Positions 9,512 to 18,322 of a stretch of DNA of 64,000 nucleotides are shown here, in pieces. Numbering within the stretch: the stretch's first letter is position 1; every line of letters begins with the position of its first letter. The notes under the pieces were generated by a model. That model saw only the letters and a program-made list of their open reading frames with translations. It had not been told where the DNA came from and searched no databases. Source of the DNA: Aeromonas enteropelogenes (GTDB lineage: Bacteria > Pseudomonadota > Gammaproteobacteria > Enterobacterales > Aeromonadaceae); NCBI RefSeq assembly GCF_000819845.1, contig NZ_CDCG01000018.1, forward strand, positions 190,126-254,125. The letters are read 5' to 3'. Made by a program: the position numbers and the translations under genes.

Positions 9512-10387
9512 ATGACGATCGTACAACACCTGTTTATCCTGCTGATGGTGGAGGTGCTGTTGCTCGGGGGCATTGGCCGCCTGGTGATGGATCTCCCCTG
9601 GCTGTTGACCCTGCTGTGGGTGGCGCTGACTTTGCTGATGTTGCGCTGCCTGGTGGTGCTGGGCAGCTGGCTGTTCACCCGCTTTTACCCCTCCCCGGCT
9701 ATCAGCCTCTGGGCCAGGGTCAAGATGATGGCTGGCGAGATGCTTGCCTACCTCTACACCTTCACCTGGCTGCTCCCCTTCGAGCCGCTGCTGATGGCCC
9801 CCGATCGGTTGCCACCCTGCCGGCGTCCCGTGTTGCTGGTACATGGTTATGGTTGCAGCCGCGGGATCTGGCGCACCCAGCGAGCCAGACTTGAGGAAGC
9901 TGGCCATGTGGTGGCGACCATCACCCTCTCTCCGCCCTTTGGTCATATCGACGAGATGGTGCCCCTGCTTGCCCGGCGGATTGACCATGTGCTGGCCCAA
10001 ACCGGTGCCAGCCAGCTGGTGCTGATCGGTCACAGCATGGGGGGGCTGGTATGCCGCGACTATCTGGCGGTCGCAGGCGGTGACAAGGTGGCCGCGCTGA
10101 TCACACTGGCGACCCCTCATCAGGGCAGCCAGCTGGCGATGCTGGGGGTGGGTGCCAATGCCCGCGAGATGGAGCCGGGCTCCGGCTGGTTGCAACGCTT
10201 TGCCAGCGTGCCCCTGTGCGTGCCCGGGGTGTCGGTGCGCACCAGCCACGACAACGTGGTGATGCCCCAGGAGCGTCAGCGGCTGGACGGGATGGAAGAT
10301 ATCGAACTGCCCGCTCTCGGCCACCTCTCGCTGCTCTACTCCCGTCGCACCACGGATCTGCTGCAGGGGCTCTTGAAACGCTTCTGA
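9512..10387 (+). CDS. membrane-anchored alpha/beta hydrolase, lipase-like
   Basis: This 291-residue protein has two or three N-terminal hydrophobic segments (about residues 3-70) followed by an alpha/beta hydrolase domain. Visible motifs are the oxyanion HGYGCSRGIW, the nucleophile elbow GHSMGG, and a late His in LGHLSLL. This resembles triacylglycerol lipases/esterases anchored at the inner membrane; substrate unknown. ATG 9512 is chosen for CGGAG (9498-9502) 9 nt upstream; upstream TTG codons are open too. It diverges from yebG and converges on the acyl-CoA reductase gene, so lipid ester hydrolysis is a plausible context. Confidence 0.8.
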   Translation: MTIVQHLFILLMVEVLLLGGIGRLVMDLPWLLTLLWVALTLLMLRCLVVLGSWLFTRFYPSPAISLWARVKMMAGEMLAYLYTFTWLLPFEPLLMAPDRLPPCRRPVLLVHGYGCSRGIWRTQRARLEEAGHVVATITLSPPFGHIDEMVPLLARRIDHVLAQTGASQLVLIGHSMGGLVCRDYLAVAGGDKVAALITLATPHQGSQLAMLGVGANAREMEPGSGWLQRFASVPLCVPGVSVRTSHDNVVMPQERQRLDGMEDIELPALGHLSLLYSRRTTDLLQGLLKRF

Positions 10388-10392
10388 AAAAA

Positions 10393-10418
10393 AACGGGCC
10401 TGATCACTCAGGCCCGTT
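10393..10418. terminator. bidirectional terminator
   Basis: Perfect 11-bp stem AACGGGCCTGA (10393-10403) / TCAGGCCCGTT (10408-10418), with an A run on the left and T-rich sequence on the right, lies between the convergent hydrolase and reductase genes. Confidence 0.88.
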
Positions 10419-10442
10419 GTGTTTATGACTTCTTTCGTGTTG

Positions 10443-12416
10443 CTAGAAGTGGATCCCCTTGATCAGGGTCGAGACCGCGACCTGATCGGCGGTTGCCTTG
10501 GATTGATCGCCATCTTTGGGGTCGGCAAAGGTGCGAAAACTCGTGTTCATGATCACCTGGGCCACTCGCGGGGCCAGAGCATGGACCACCTGACCGAAGA
10601 CCCCGAGGCGGGTCGCCAGCCGTACGTGCTTGTTGATGATGGTGTCGCACACCAGATCGGCCGCCTCTTCCGGCGTCATCATGGGCACCTGGTCATAGAC
10701 CTTGGTCGGCGCCACCATGGGGGTCTTCACCAGCGGCATATTGATGATGGAGAAGTTCACCCCCTTGTCGGCAAACTCGGAGGCCGCGGTGCGCACCCAG
10801 GCGTCGAGGGCCGATTTGGAGGCAACATAGGCCGAGAAGCGCGGCGCATTGGTCAGCACCCCGATGGAGGAGATGTTGATGATGTGCCCCTTCTTCTTCT
10901 CGATCATCCCTGGCAGTACTCCCATGATCACCTTGAGCGCTCCGAAGTAGTTGAGCTGCATGGTGCGCTCAAGATCGTGGAAGCGATCGAAGGAGTCCTC
11001 GATGGAGCGGCGGATGGAGCGACCGGCATTGTTGATGAGGATATCGACCCCGCCATGATCCGCCACGATTTGTTGGGTGATGGCTTCCCCCTGTGCCAGA
11101 TCGGCCAAGTCACCCTGATAGACCTGCAGTGACAGGCCGAGTTCGGCAAATTCGGCCCGGGTCTCGGCAATCTTCTGCTCATCGCGGGCGATGGTCACGA
11201 CGATAGCCCCCGCCCCTGCCAGTTTGCGGGCCGTGGCCCGACCAATGCCGGAAGTGGCGCCGGTGACCAGTACCACCTTGCCCTCGACTCGGCCGCGCAG
11301 GGTGCGGTCGATGAAGAGCTCGGGATCGAGGTGGCGCTCCCAGTAGTCCCACAGACGCCAGGCGTAACTGTGCAGCGGTGGTACCTCGATGTCGGTTCCT
11401 TTCAGTACGCGCTGGGTCTCCCGGCTGTCGAAGCGGGTCGGATAGTTGATGAGGCGAAATACATCCTTGGGCAGCCCCAGATCGGCGATGGCGGCATCGC
11501 GGATGCGGCGCACCGGCGTCATGGTCATCAGCATCGCCATCAGGTGGCGCGGGATAAAGCTGAACAGGGAGGCATTGATGCGGATGGCGGGTTCCGGGGC
11601 GTGGGCGGCGCGGGAGAAGGTGCTGAGCATATCGCCGACCCGCATCGGGTTGGGATCCGTCAGGTGGAAGGTCTTGTTCTCCTCCCCCGCCTGATGAGAG
11701 ATGTGGGCCATGGCATCGACCACGAAGTTGACCGGCACCACGTTGATGCGTCCTCCTTCCACCCCGATGGCGGGCATCCAGGGGGGGAGCAGGCGACGCA
11801 GCTTCTGGATGGTCTTGAAGAAGTAATAGGGGCCGTCAATCTTGTCCATCTCGCCGGTGTTGGCATCCCCTACCACGATCCCGGGCCGGTAGATGCGCCA
11901 GGGCACCATGCACTCCTTGCGCACGATCCCCTCGGCCTCGTGCTTGGTCTGGAAATAGGGCAGATCGAGCTGCTCGGCCTCCTCGAACATGTCTTCCCGA
12001 AACAGGCCGTCGAACAGGCCGGCTGCCGCGATGGAGCTGCAGTGATGAAACTGGCGGGCGCCCAGCTGGGCCGCCAGCTGTACCGCCTGACGGGTGCCGT
12101 CGACGTTGACCTGCTGCTGGACGCCCGCCTTGGCGTTGAGATCATAGATGGCGGCCAGGTGAAAGAAGTGATCGATCCGATCGCGAAGCTCCCCTTGCAG
12201 CGCCTCTGTCACTCCCAGCAGCGGCAGCGTCATATCCCCGAATACCGGAGTAGCTCGTCCTTCATCCACCTGCCAGTAGTCGTGAAGCTCAGGTAATTTA
12301 TCCTGATTGGCGGCGCGCATCAGAAAATAAATGTGATTGTCAGGGGATTGTGCCAGCAATTTCTTAATCAACCTGCGCCCGATAAAACCACTTCCGCCTG
12401 TGATGAAATAGTTCAT
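10443..12416 (-). CDS. two-domain fatty acyl-CoA reductase (fatty alcohol-forming)
   Basis: The 657-residue protein fuses two Rossmann domains. The N-terminal half is a FAR/thioester-reductase-like domain with TGGSGFIG (6-13) and YFQTK (154-158). The C-terminal half is a classical short-chain dehydrogenase with TGATSGIG (385-392), NNAG and YVASK (530-534). Order, length and many blocks (REDMFEEAEQLD, RIYRPGIVVG, FINYPTRFD-like, AGRSIRRS, MPLVKTPM) match the Marinobacter reductase (about 661 aa) that converts long-chain acyl-CoA with NADPH to fatty aldehyde and alcohol for wax esters. It diverges from a phasin gene and shares the locus with a wax synthase. Activity is inferred from this match. 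Confidence 0.88.
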   Translation of the reverse strand: MNYFITGGSGFIGRRLIKKLLAQSPDNHIYFLMRAANQDKLPELHDYWQVDEGRATPVFGDMTLPLLGVTEALQGELRDRIDHFFHLAAIYDLNAKAGVQQQVNVDGTRQAVQLAAQLGARQFHHCSSIAAAGLFDGLFREDMFEEAEQLDLPYFQTKHEAEGIVRKECMVPWRIYRPGIVVGDANTGEMDKIDGPYYFFKTIQKLRRLLPPWMPAIGVEGGRINVVPVNFVVDAMAHISHQAGEENKTFHLTDPNPMRVGDMLSTFSRAAHAPEPAIRINASLFSFIPRHLMAMLMTMTPVRRIRDAAIADLGLPKDVFRLINYPTRFDSRETQRVLKGTDIEVPPLHSYAWRLWDYWERHLDPELFIDRTLRGRVEGKVVLVTGATSGIGRATARKLAGAGAIVVTIARDEQKIAETRAEFAELGLSLQVYQGDLADLAQGEAITQQIVADHGGVDILINNAGRSIRRSIEDSFDRFHDLERTMQLNYFGALKVIMGVLPGMIEKKKGHIINISSIGVLTNAPRFSAYVASKSALDAWVRTAASEFADKGVNFSIINMPLVKTPMVAPTKVYDQVPMMTPEEAADLVCDTIINKHVRLATRLGVFGQVVHALAPRVAQVIMNTSFRTFADPKDGDQSKATADQVAVSTLIKGIHF

Positions 12417-12664
12417 GTTATGGTTCCGCTACTGATTTTACTGTTAGTTGATGTTAGGTATATCACGATTCATATGGGAATCTTCAATACAATTACCGGT
12501 TCGTGAGCCATCCCTAAATTCAGTTAATCGACTATTTCGTTATTAGGTAGAACCCTCTATTTTTTGTCCATAGACTGAAGATGAAAAATCAGTAATGCCT
12601 CAACCGGATTGCCGTTGTCGTTGTCGCCATTACATGTATCTGCCGTTATTCAAGGAGCAATATC
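12417..12664. promoter_or_regulatory. divergent promoter region, reductase/phasin
   Basis: The 248-bp AT-richer spacer between two divergent lipid-storage genes must hold both promoters. An inverted repeat GATTC (12467-12471) / GAATC (12478-12482) is present, but no known operator was recognised. The TetR protein encoded at 14518 is a candidate regulator. Confidence 0.4.
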
Positions 12665-13237
12665 ATGGCTAAAAAACTTAAAGCGCTGGCCGGTTCGGTC
12701 ACCGACAACCAACTCGCCTCCACCATCAAGGAGTCGACCCAGCAGATCTGGTTGGCAGGGCTCGGTGCCTATTCCAAAGCCCAGGAAGAGGGTGGCAAGA
12801 TCTTTGACGCCCTGGTGCAGGAAGGGGAAGCTCTGCAGGCCAAGACCCGCCAGAGCGCCGATGAGAAGATCGCTGCCGTGGCCGACAAGACTGCCGGTAC
12901 CTGGGGCCGTCTGGAGCAAGTGTTCGAGGAGCGCGTCGCCCGTGCGGTGGCCAGCCTCGGGATCCCGACCCGCAAGGACATCGACAAGCTCTCCAAGCGC
13001 ATGGCCGAGCTGACCGAGGTGGTGCAACAACTGCTGGATGCCCAGGAGGGCGAGGCCCCAGCCGCCGAAGCCAAACCCGCTCCAGCCAAAAAGCCGGCCC
13101 CCCGCAAGGCTCCGGTAAAGAAAGCGCCGGTCGCCAAAGCCAAGGAGGCGGTCGCTGAAGAGGCTGCGGATCTGCTCTCCGCCGCCGAAGAGGCGGTAAA
13201 AGAGGTCAAGGCCAAGGCGGAAAGCGTCCTCCCTTGA
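12665..13237 (+). CDS. phasin family (PhaF/PhaI-like) granule protein
   Basis: The 190-residue product has an N-terminal amphipathic phasin domain (STQQIWLAGLGAYSKAQEEG, a hallmark of the PhaI/PhaF family) through about residue 125, with a heptad-rich segment ending LTEVVQQLLDAQ. A Lys/Ala/Pro-rich tail (KPAPAKKPAPRKAP and following) resembles the histone-like DNA-binding tail of PhaF. Phasins coat polyhydroxyalkanoate or neutral-lipid granules and help partition them. ATG 12665 has AAGGAG upstream. It leads the patatin-TetR-repeat protein run. Confidence 0.88.
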   Translation: MAKKLKALAGSVTDNQLASTIKESTQQIWLAGLGAYSKAQEEGGKIFDALVQEGEALQAKTRQSADEKIAAVADKTAGTWGRLEQVFEERVARAVASLGIPTRKDIDKLSKRMAELTEVVQQLLDAQEGEAPAAEAKPAPAKKPAPRKAPVKKAPVAKAKEAVAEEAADLLSAAEEAVKEVKAKAESVLP

Positions 13238-13328
13238 TCCCCTGACGGTGCACTGCTAATCGAGACCGGCCCATGCCCTGCGCTGGGCCGGTATCGTCAT
13301 GAAAAGTGTCATGGAGAGGGAGGCGACT

Positions 13329-14516
13329 ATGAGTACGATCGCGATGGCCCTTGCCGGCGGCGGCCCACTTGGTGGTATCTATGAAGTCGGTGCCTGTGCG
13401 GCGCTCTCCGACAGCATCCGTGGGCTGCGCCTCGAACATGCGGATATCTATGTGGGGGTCAGCTCAGGCGCCGTGGTCGCCTCGGCTCTGGCCAACGGCA
13501 TTTCGCCGGAGAAACTGGTGCGGATCCTGCTCAGTGACGATGCCGGCGAGATCTTCGACCCCGCCACCCTGCTGCGTCCTGCCTTTCGTGAATATGTCGC
13601 GCGCCTTGGCACCATACCGCCGCTGGCGTGGCAGAGCCTGACCCACTATCTGGCCGCCCCCTGGAAACACAGTCTGTTCGAATCCCTGCAGGGGCTCGCC
13701 AAGGCGATCCCGACCGGCCTGTTTGACAACCGTGGGGTGGATCGCATCCTGACCCAGTTCTTCTCCCGTCCCGGTCGCAGCAACGATTTTCGCGAGCTCA
13801 GTAGCCGCCTCTTTGTGGTGGCGACCGAGCTCGATACCGGTCACCCGGTGGCTTTCGGCAGCCCGGGGTACGACGATGTGCCCATTTCGGCCGCGGTGCA
13901 GGCCTCAGCCGCCCTGCCCGGCCTCTTTCCCCCTTCGCTTATCAACGGTCGTCACTATGTGGACGGGGCGCTGATCAAGACGCTGCACGCCTCGGTGGCG
14001 CTACAGGAGGGGGCGGATCTGGTCCTCTGCATCAATCCGCTGGTGCCCTTCGATGCGGACATGGCGACCAGCGAGCCCACCAATCTGGTGGATAGCGGCC
14101 TGCCGGTAGTGCTGGCCCAGACGTTTCGCGCCATCATCCACTCGCGCATGCATGTGGGGATGGACCGTTACCAGCATCAGTATCCCGATGCCGACGTCCT
14201 GCTGTTTGAACCCTCCCCCGCCGATGGCGAGATGTTCTTTACCAATGTGTTCAGTTACCGGGATCGCCGCCGTCTGTGCGAGCACGCCTATCAGCACACC
14301 CGTCGGGATCTCTGGGCGCGGCGCGAGATCCTGGCCCCTGTGCTGGCCCAGCATGGCCTCGAGCTCAATCTGGCGGCGCTGACGGATGAACAGCGCTCCC
14401 TGCTCACCCCCAGCACGGATGCGGTGGCGGCTCTCGACCGCTCGCTCGAGCAGTTGCAGCACTGGCTTACCCGCCGCTATGGCCAGGGGACTCGGCGCCC
14501 CGTGTCAAAGGAGTAA
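13329..14516 (+). CDS. patatin-like phospholipase/lipase
   Basis: The 395-residue protein carries all patatin landmarks: glycine-rich oxyanion loop AGGGPLGG (9-16), nucleophile elbow GVSSGA with Ser45, and DGA with Asp212 forming the Ser-Asp dyad. Patatins hydrolyse acyl esters of phospholipids or neutral lipids. ATG 13329 is preferred because AGGGAGG ends just 6-7 nt before it; an in-frame ATG at 13299 is weaker. The stop is one base from the TetR start, indicating co-transcription. In this locus it is a candidate lipase for stored wax esters or triacylglycerol, or for granule remodelling. Confidence 0.88.
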   Translation: MSTIAMALAGGGPLGGIYEVGACAALSDSIRGLRLEHADIYVGVSSGAVVASALANGISPEKLVRILLSDDAGEIFDPATLLRPAFREYVARLGTIPPLAWQSLTHYLAAPWKHSLFESLQGLAKAIPTGLFDNRGVDRILTQFFSRPGRSNDFRELSSRLFVVATELDTGHPVAFGSPGYDDVPISAAVQASAALPGLFPPSLINGRHYVDGALIKTLHASVALQEGADLVLCINPLVPFDADMATSEPTNLVDSGLPVVLAQTFRAIIHSRMHVGMDRYQHQYPDADVLLFEPSPADGEMFFTNVFSYRDRRRLCEHAYQHTRRDLWARREILAPVLAQHGLELNLAALTDEQRSLLTPSTDAVAALDRSLEQLQHWLTRRYGQGTRRPVSKE

Positions 14517-14517
14517 C

Positions 14518-15159
14518 ATGGAACGCAAACCCAAGCGGCGCACCCGTGAGCGGATCCTGACCACCGCCCTTGCCTGCTTCAACCAGCAGGGTGAGAGTGC
14601 CGTCACCACCACCGCCATCGCGGCCGAGGTGGAGATAAGCCAGGGCAACCTCTACTACCACTTCCACAACAAGGAGGAGATAGTCAACGCCCTGTTCGGC
14701 GAATTCGAGCAGGAGATGACCCGTCTGCTCGATGCGGTCAGCGCCCCCTCCGACGAGCCGGAAGATATCTGGCTCTTCCTGCACCTGATGTTCGAGACCA
14801 TCTGGAAATACCGCTTTTTCTACTACGACATCTCGGCTCTGATGAACGGCTATCACCGGGTCGAGCGGCACTTTTCCGCCCTGCTGCGGCGCAAGGAGCA
14901 GACCGCCGCGGCCATTTGTCACCATCTGCAAACGGTGGGGCTGATGTCGGGCACCTTGCAGCAGATTCAGTCGCTCGCCGTCAATATCGCGCTGGTGGGC
15001 ACATTCTGGATTTCCTATCAACGGGCCCTGCACCCTGGCGAGGACGCCGATATCGCCCGCGGCGTGTTTCAGGTGATGCAGCTGGTGGCCCCCTATTTGC
15101 GCGAGGATGCCCGTGTTCATCTGGACGCCCTCGCCCACCACTACACCAGCAAGGTGTGA
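14518..15159 (+). CDS. TetR-family transcriptional regulator
   Basis: A 213-residue regulator with a typical TetR N-terminal helix-turn-helix at about residues 8-55 (RERILTTALACFNQQGE, TTTAIAAEVEISQGNLYYHFHNKEEI). The C-terminal ligand domain has the aromatic-rich ETIWKYRFFYYDISALMNG block seen in a bacterial repressor subfamily (PF13972-like). ATG 14518 follows the patatin stop by one base with AAAGGAG in front. It probably senses an acyl-CoA or fatty acid and controls the divergent reductase and phasin promoters; both points are inference from position. Confidence 0.9.
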   Translation: MERKPKRRTRERILTTALACFNQQGESAVTTTAIAAEVEISQGNLYYHFHNKEEIVNALFGEFEQEMTRLLDAVSAPSDEPEDIWLFLHLMFETIWKYRFFYYDISALMNGYHRVERHFSALLRRKEQTAAAICHHLQTVGLMSGTLQQIQSLAVNIALVGTFWISYQRALHPGEDADIARGVFQVMQLVAPYLREDARVHLDALAHHYTSKV

Positions 15160-15184
15160 ACCACATGCAACAGGGAGAACATGC

Positions 15185-15985
15185 ATGACAACCTCACAGT
15201 CCCAACTCTCCGATTTCATCCCTTTCCCCTTTCCAGGCGGGGCCTATGAGTACCCGGGCGACGAGCTGGCCGAACAGTGGGCCAGGCTGCATCAGGGGGA
15301 TGCCGAACCCTGGCCCGAAGATCCCAAGGTGCAGGATGCCTGGCGCGCCTACCACGCCGGGGATTTTGCCCGGGCGGTGGCCCTTGGCAACGACGCCGGG
15401 GAGGCAGGGCTCAATGTGGTGAACAAGGCGCTGGTGATCCACGCCAGCTACCTGCTGGAGGACAAGTACGCCAAGCGGGCCGCCTTCGAGCTTGCCGCCA
15501 GCAACGCCGAGAAGCTGCAAAAACGGCAGCCTGACAATGCCAACGCCTGGTATTTTCACGCCTTGGCGCTGGGGCGTTACAGCCAGGTGATCTCCATCTC
15601 CAAGGCGCTTTCCCAAGGGATCGGCGACAAGATAAAGAGCAGCCTGGAGAAGGCCCTGGCGCTTGCCCCCGAGCACGCTGAGGCGCATATCGCCTTCGGG
15701 GCCTGGCATGCGGAGATCGTCGACAAGCTCGGTGCCATGATAGGCGGCCTCACCTACGGGGCGAAAAAGGAGGAGTCAGAGCGCCACTTCCAGGCGGCGC
15801 TGGCCCTTATTCCGGACTCCGCCATCGCCCGTATGGAGTACGCCAATGCCCAGGTGATGCTCTATGGCAAGAGCCGTTTGAAGGCGGCCGAGGCCCTCTA
15901 TGCCGAGGCGGCCAGCTGCGAGCCGGCCGATGCCATGGAACGGCTGGATGTGGAAGCGGCTCGTGATGAACTGGAAGAGGAGTAA
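15185..15985 (+). CDS. helical-repeat (TPR-like) protein of unknown function
   Basis: A 266-residue soluble protein rich in paired helices. Segments such as AKRAAFELAASNAEKLQKRQPDNANAWYFHALALGR, read in parts, and EKALALAPEHAEAHIAFGAWHAEIV look like tetratricopeptide repeats, from about residue 60 to 230. No signal peptide or catalytic motif is visible. ATG 15185 is preceded by AGGGAG. It follows the TetR gene by 25 bp and ends with its own terminator, so it belongs to the phasin-patatin-TetR transcript. A scaffold role on lipid granules is only a guess. Confidence 0.75.
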   Translation: MTTSQSQLSDFIPFPFPGGAYEYPGDELAEQWARLHQGDAEPWPEDPKVQDAWRAYHAGDFARAVALGNDAGEAGLNVVNKALVIHASYLLEDKYAKRAAFELAASNAEKLQKRQPDNANAWYFHALALGRYSQVISISKALSQGIGDKIKSSLEKALALAPEHAEAHIAFGAWHAEIVDKLGAMIGGLTYGAKKEESERHFQAALALIPDSAIARMEYANAQVMLYGKSRLKAAEALYAEAASCEPADAMERLDVEAARDELEEE

Positions 15986-16016
15986 CGATTCCGGATTCCG
16001 TTTAGCGCAAACAAGG

Positions 16017-16047
16017 AGGCCAACCGTCGGGTTGGCCTCTGTTTTTT
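16017..16047 (+). terminator. rho-independent terminator
   Basis: 9-bp stem AGGCCAACC (16017-16025) / GGTTGGCCT (16030-16038), loop GTCG, then CTG and a run of seven T. It ends the phasin-to-TPR transcript before the convergent wax synthase gene. Confidence 0.9.
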
Positions 16048-16074
16048 TAAGCAAAGGGCATGCGAGGTGGCGGC

Positions 16075-17502
16075 TCAGCCCAGCAGCGCATCCAGCCCAT
16101 CCGGATCAAACAACAGCTCGGGATCCATCAACACCAGCAGCAACAGTTGCTCGAATTCCACCGCGAAGCGTTCCACTACGCTGTCGGGATCCGGCACTCT
16201 CAGCTTGTCGGTGATAAGGCCGAGCTGCACCTTGTTGTCGTAGGAGAGGATCGATACCCCGACCCCGATATCGCCGGCCTGGGGTACCCAGAACAGCGGC
16301 TGGCGCAGGCGGGCTCCCGCCAGATAGAGGGTCTGCTGGGGGCCCGGCACATTGGTGATGACGGCACTGGCCTTGGCCGAGAGCAGATCGACCGCCTGCT
16401 GCTGCACCGTCTTCGGGGCCATGCCCAGCACCTCCAGCAAATTGAGCACCACCACAGGCTGCAACGAGCTGCGCAGGGCCTGCATCCGATCGCGCACCGT
16501 GAAGAGCCGCTGCAGCGGGTGTTCGATATCAAGGGGCAGATCCAGGGCCACCAGCCCGAAGCGGTTGCCAAGGGCGCCATCATCGTCTGGCGCTCGCATA
16601 TTGACCGGCACCAGGGCGCGGATCTCAATCTTGTCAGCGTCCTCCCCGTGGGCCTGCAGGTAGTGGCGAAACGCGCCGGCGGTAGCCGCGATAAGCAGAT
16701 CATTGACCGAGCAGCCGAGCACCTTGCCCACCGCCTTGATGTCCGGCAAGGGGATCTGCTGCGACCAGGCCACCCGCTTGGTGCTGCCGGTCTTGCCCTT
16801 GAGGCGGGAGGGGGAATCGTCCGCCAGAGTGGCGATGTTGCACAGCTCGCCCGCCACGTCACGGCCGGTCTTGAGATAATCCACCGCCCTGGTCGGGTGA
16901 GTGAGTACCTCGACGTATTTGGACCAGAGGGTGCCGGTGAGTTTGAGCCCGGCCCGCACCAGGCGGCTGCCTTGATGCGACTCCTCCTCTTCCTCGTTAT
17001 CCTCATCTATGCGGGGTTCGGACAAGGGAGTTGCGGCCGGTTTGGGGGTGTTGTCCATCATGGTGAGCATGGCCTTAACCAGGGAAAAACCGTCCCCCAT
17101 GGCGTGATGGATGCGCACCACCAGCGCCTGACCGCCAAGCGAGGTGTCGGTCAGGTGCATGTCCCACAGGGGGCGCTGCGGGTTGAGGGGGGTGGAGGCA
17201 AGATCGGCCACCAGCTTTTCGAGCTCCAGCTTGCCCGCCTCGCCCGGCAGGATCACCCGTTTGAGATGCTGATCGAGATCGAAGTCGGGATCGTGGCGCC
17301 AGTAGTAGCTCCCCCCTTCCAGCACGGCACGCTGGTGAAAACGTGGTTGCAGGGAAATGGTGTGACGAAGACCTTGTCTCAGGCGCGCTTCGTCGAGCTG
17401 TCCGTCAAACATCAATACCCCGATGATCTGCATCAGGTTGTTGGGTCTGTCCATGCGCAGCCAGGCGGTATCGACGCAGGAGATAAATTCACTCAATGGC
17501 AT
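16075..17502 (-). CDS. wax ester synthase / diacylglycerol acyltransferase (WS/DGAT)
   Basis: The 475-residue product has the WS/DGAT active-site motif HHxxxDG (HHAMGDG, 132-138), the conserved PLWDMHL (111-117) and a late NVPGP. These bifunctional enzymes esterify acyl-CoA with fatty alcohols or diacylglycerol, giving wax esters or triacylglycerol at the membrane/lipid-body surface. ATG 17502 is chosen (MPLSEFISCVDTAWLRMD) with AGGGA about 8 nt upstream; the frame is open 36 codons further. Together with the acyl-CoA reductase 3.6 kb away it would complete wax ester synthesis from acyl-CoA. Confidence 0.92.
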   Translation of the reverse strand: MPLSEFISCVDTAWLRMDRPNNLMQIIGVLMFDGQLDEARLRQGLRHTISLQPRFHQRAVLEGGSYYWRHDPDFDLDQHLKRVILPGEAGKLELEKLVADLASTPLNPQRPLWDMHLTDTSLGGQALVVRIHHAMGDGFSLVKAMLTMMDNTPKPAATPLSEPRIDEDNEEEEESHQGSRLVRAGLKLTGTLWSKYVEVLTHPTRAVDYLKTGRDVAGELCNIATLADDSPSRLKGKTGSTKRVAWSQQIPLPDIKAVGKVLGCSVNDLLIAATAGAFRHYLQAHGEDADKIEIRALVPVNMRAPDDDGALGNRFGLVALDLPLDIEHPLQRLFTVRDRMQALRSSLQPVVVLNLLEVLGMAPKTVQQQAVDLLSAKASAVITNVPGPQQTLYLAGARLRQPLFWVPQAGDIGVGVSILSYDNKVQLGLITDKLRVPDPDSVVERFAVEFEQLLLLVLMDPELLFDPDGLDALLG

Positions 17503-17760
17503 CTTTGTTTCCCTACAAAATGCATTTTCGAGCTCATCAGTCATGCCGAACGGCATATTGGCATGGGGCATGTGCACGGTGAAATGACAATAAAAAGAGA
17601 CGGCTTTCAATTAAACAAAACAAAAAGAGTTGTGTGGTATTCAAGCAGCCTGAGGCAGATTATTTATTCCCTGGTTAAATAATCGGCTCGTTTCAAAAAT
17701 AGATATTCAAACAAGGCGTCTTGCGAAAATTTATTATCCGCGAGGCGCATTGAAAGAGTT

Positions 17761-18096
17761 TTAAACGGATTTCGGGCAAGGGAGCCGATGTTTCACATAA
17801 TCGAGGATCTCCTGCTCCAGCACGCTGCGTACCGGCAACAGCATCAATCCCAGATGCACTTCAAGATGCAGGGAGTCTTCGTCGAGAGTGAGCAGCCCCT
17901 GTACCCCGGAGCCGCGAAAGCGCAGTTCCGTCTCCTCCTCGTTCGCCCATTCGCAGTCAAGCTGGTAGCTCTCCCCCATATCCTGGGCGATGGCTTCGGC
18001 GGCCAGTCGCGCTGCCGCCAGGCCCAGTTCATGCTGGCGGCTGACCTGAATGGTGGAAAGTGGGTTGCTGCCGCTGCGCGAGTCATAGAGGAACAT
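17761..18096 (-). CDS. polyhydroxyalkanoic acid system family protein
   Basis: The 111-residue protein fits the small PHA-granule-associated family (PF09650 type): ELGLAAARLAAEAIAQDMGESYQLDCEW, read in parts, then LRFRGSGVQGLLTLDEDSL and VHLGLMLLPVRSVLEQEI. These genes lie near phasin genes in other proteobacteria, but their biochemistry is unknown. The start is uncertain: ATG 18096 has AGG upstream, and an in-frame ATG at 18144 is also open. It lies 258 bp upstream of the WS/DGAT gene on the same strand, strengthening the storage-granule theme. Confidence 0.75.
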   Translation of the reverse strand: MFLYDSRSGSNPLSTIQVSRQHELGLAAARLAAEAIAQDMGESYQLDCEWANEEETELRFRGSGVQGLLTLDEDSLHLEVHLGLMLLPVRSVLEQEILDYVKHRLPCPKSV

Positions 18097-18322
18097 GGCG
18101 AATACCTGCTGGGAAATGTTTATTGATATTAAACACATGTTCACGACAAGTGAAAGAGGTGTGCCAATAAATGGGACTCACTTAACAGAGTCGGTGGTCT
18201 GCCACTGGGCACCCGGGCTTGCCATTTATTCCCGGCCGCCGGCGCGTTACACTTTCTCTGACGCTATGGCAAAGCCACTGATTTTTCGACCCTTTGTTTA
18301 TCCCCAGGCCAGAGAGCACGAC

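Noticed and set aside
9353-10324. Minus-strand frame continuing upstream of yebG for more than 300 codons
   Set aside because: The family start is ATG 9352 and a LexA box lies upstream of it. The extension is antisense to the hydrolase gene.
16060-17682. 540-codon plus-strand frame opposite the wax synthase gene
   Set aside because: Gln/His/Gly-rich antisense shadow; the minus-strand gene carries all WS/DGAT motifs.
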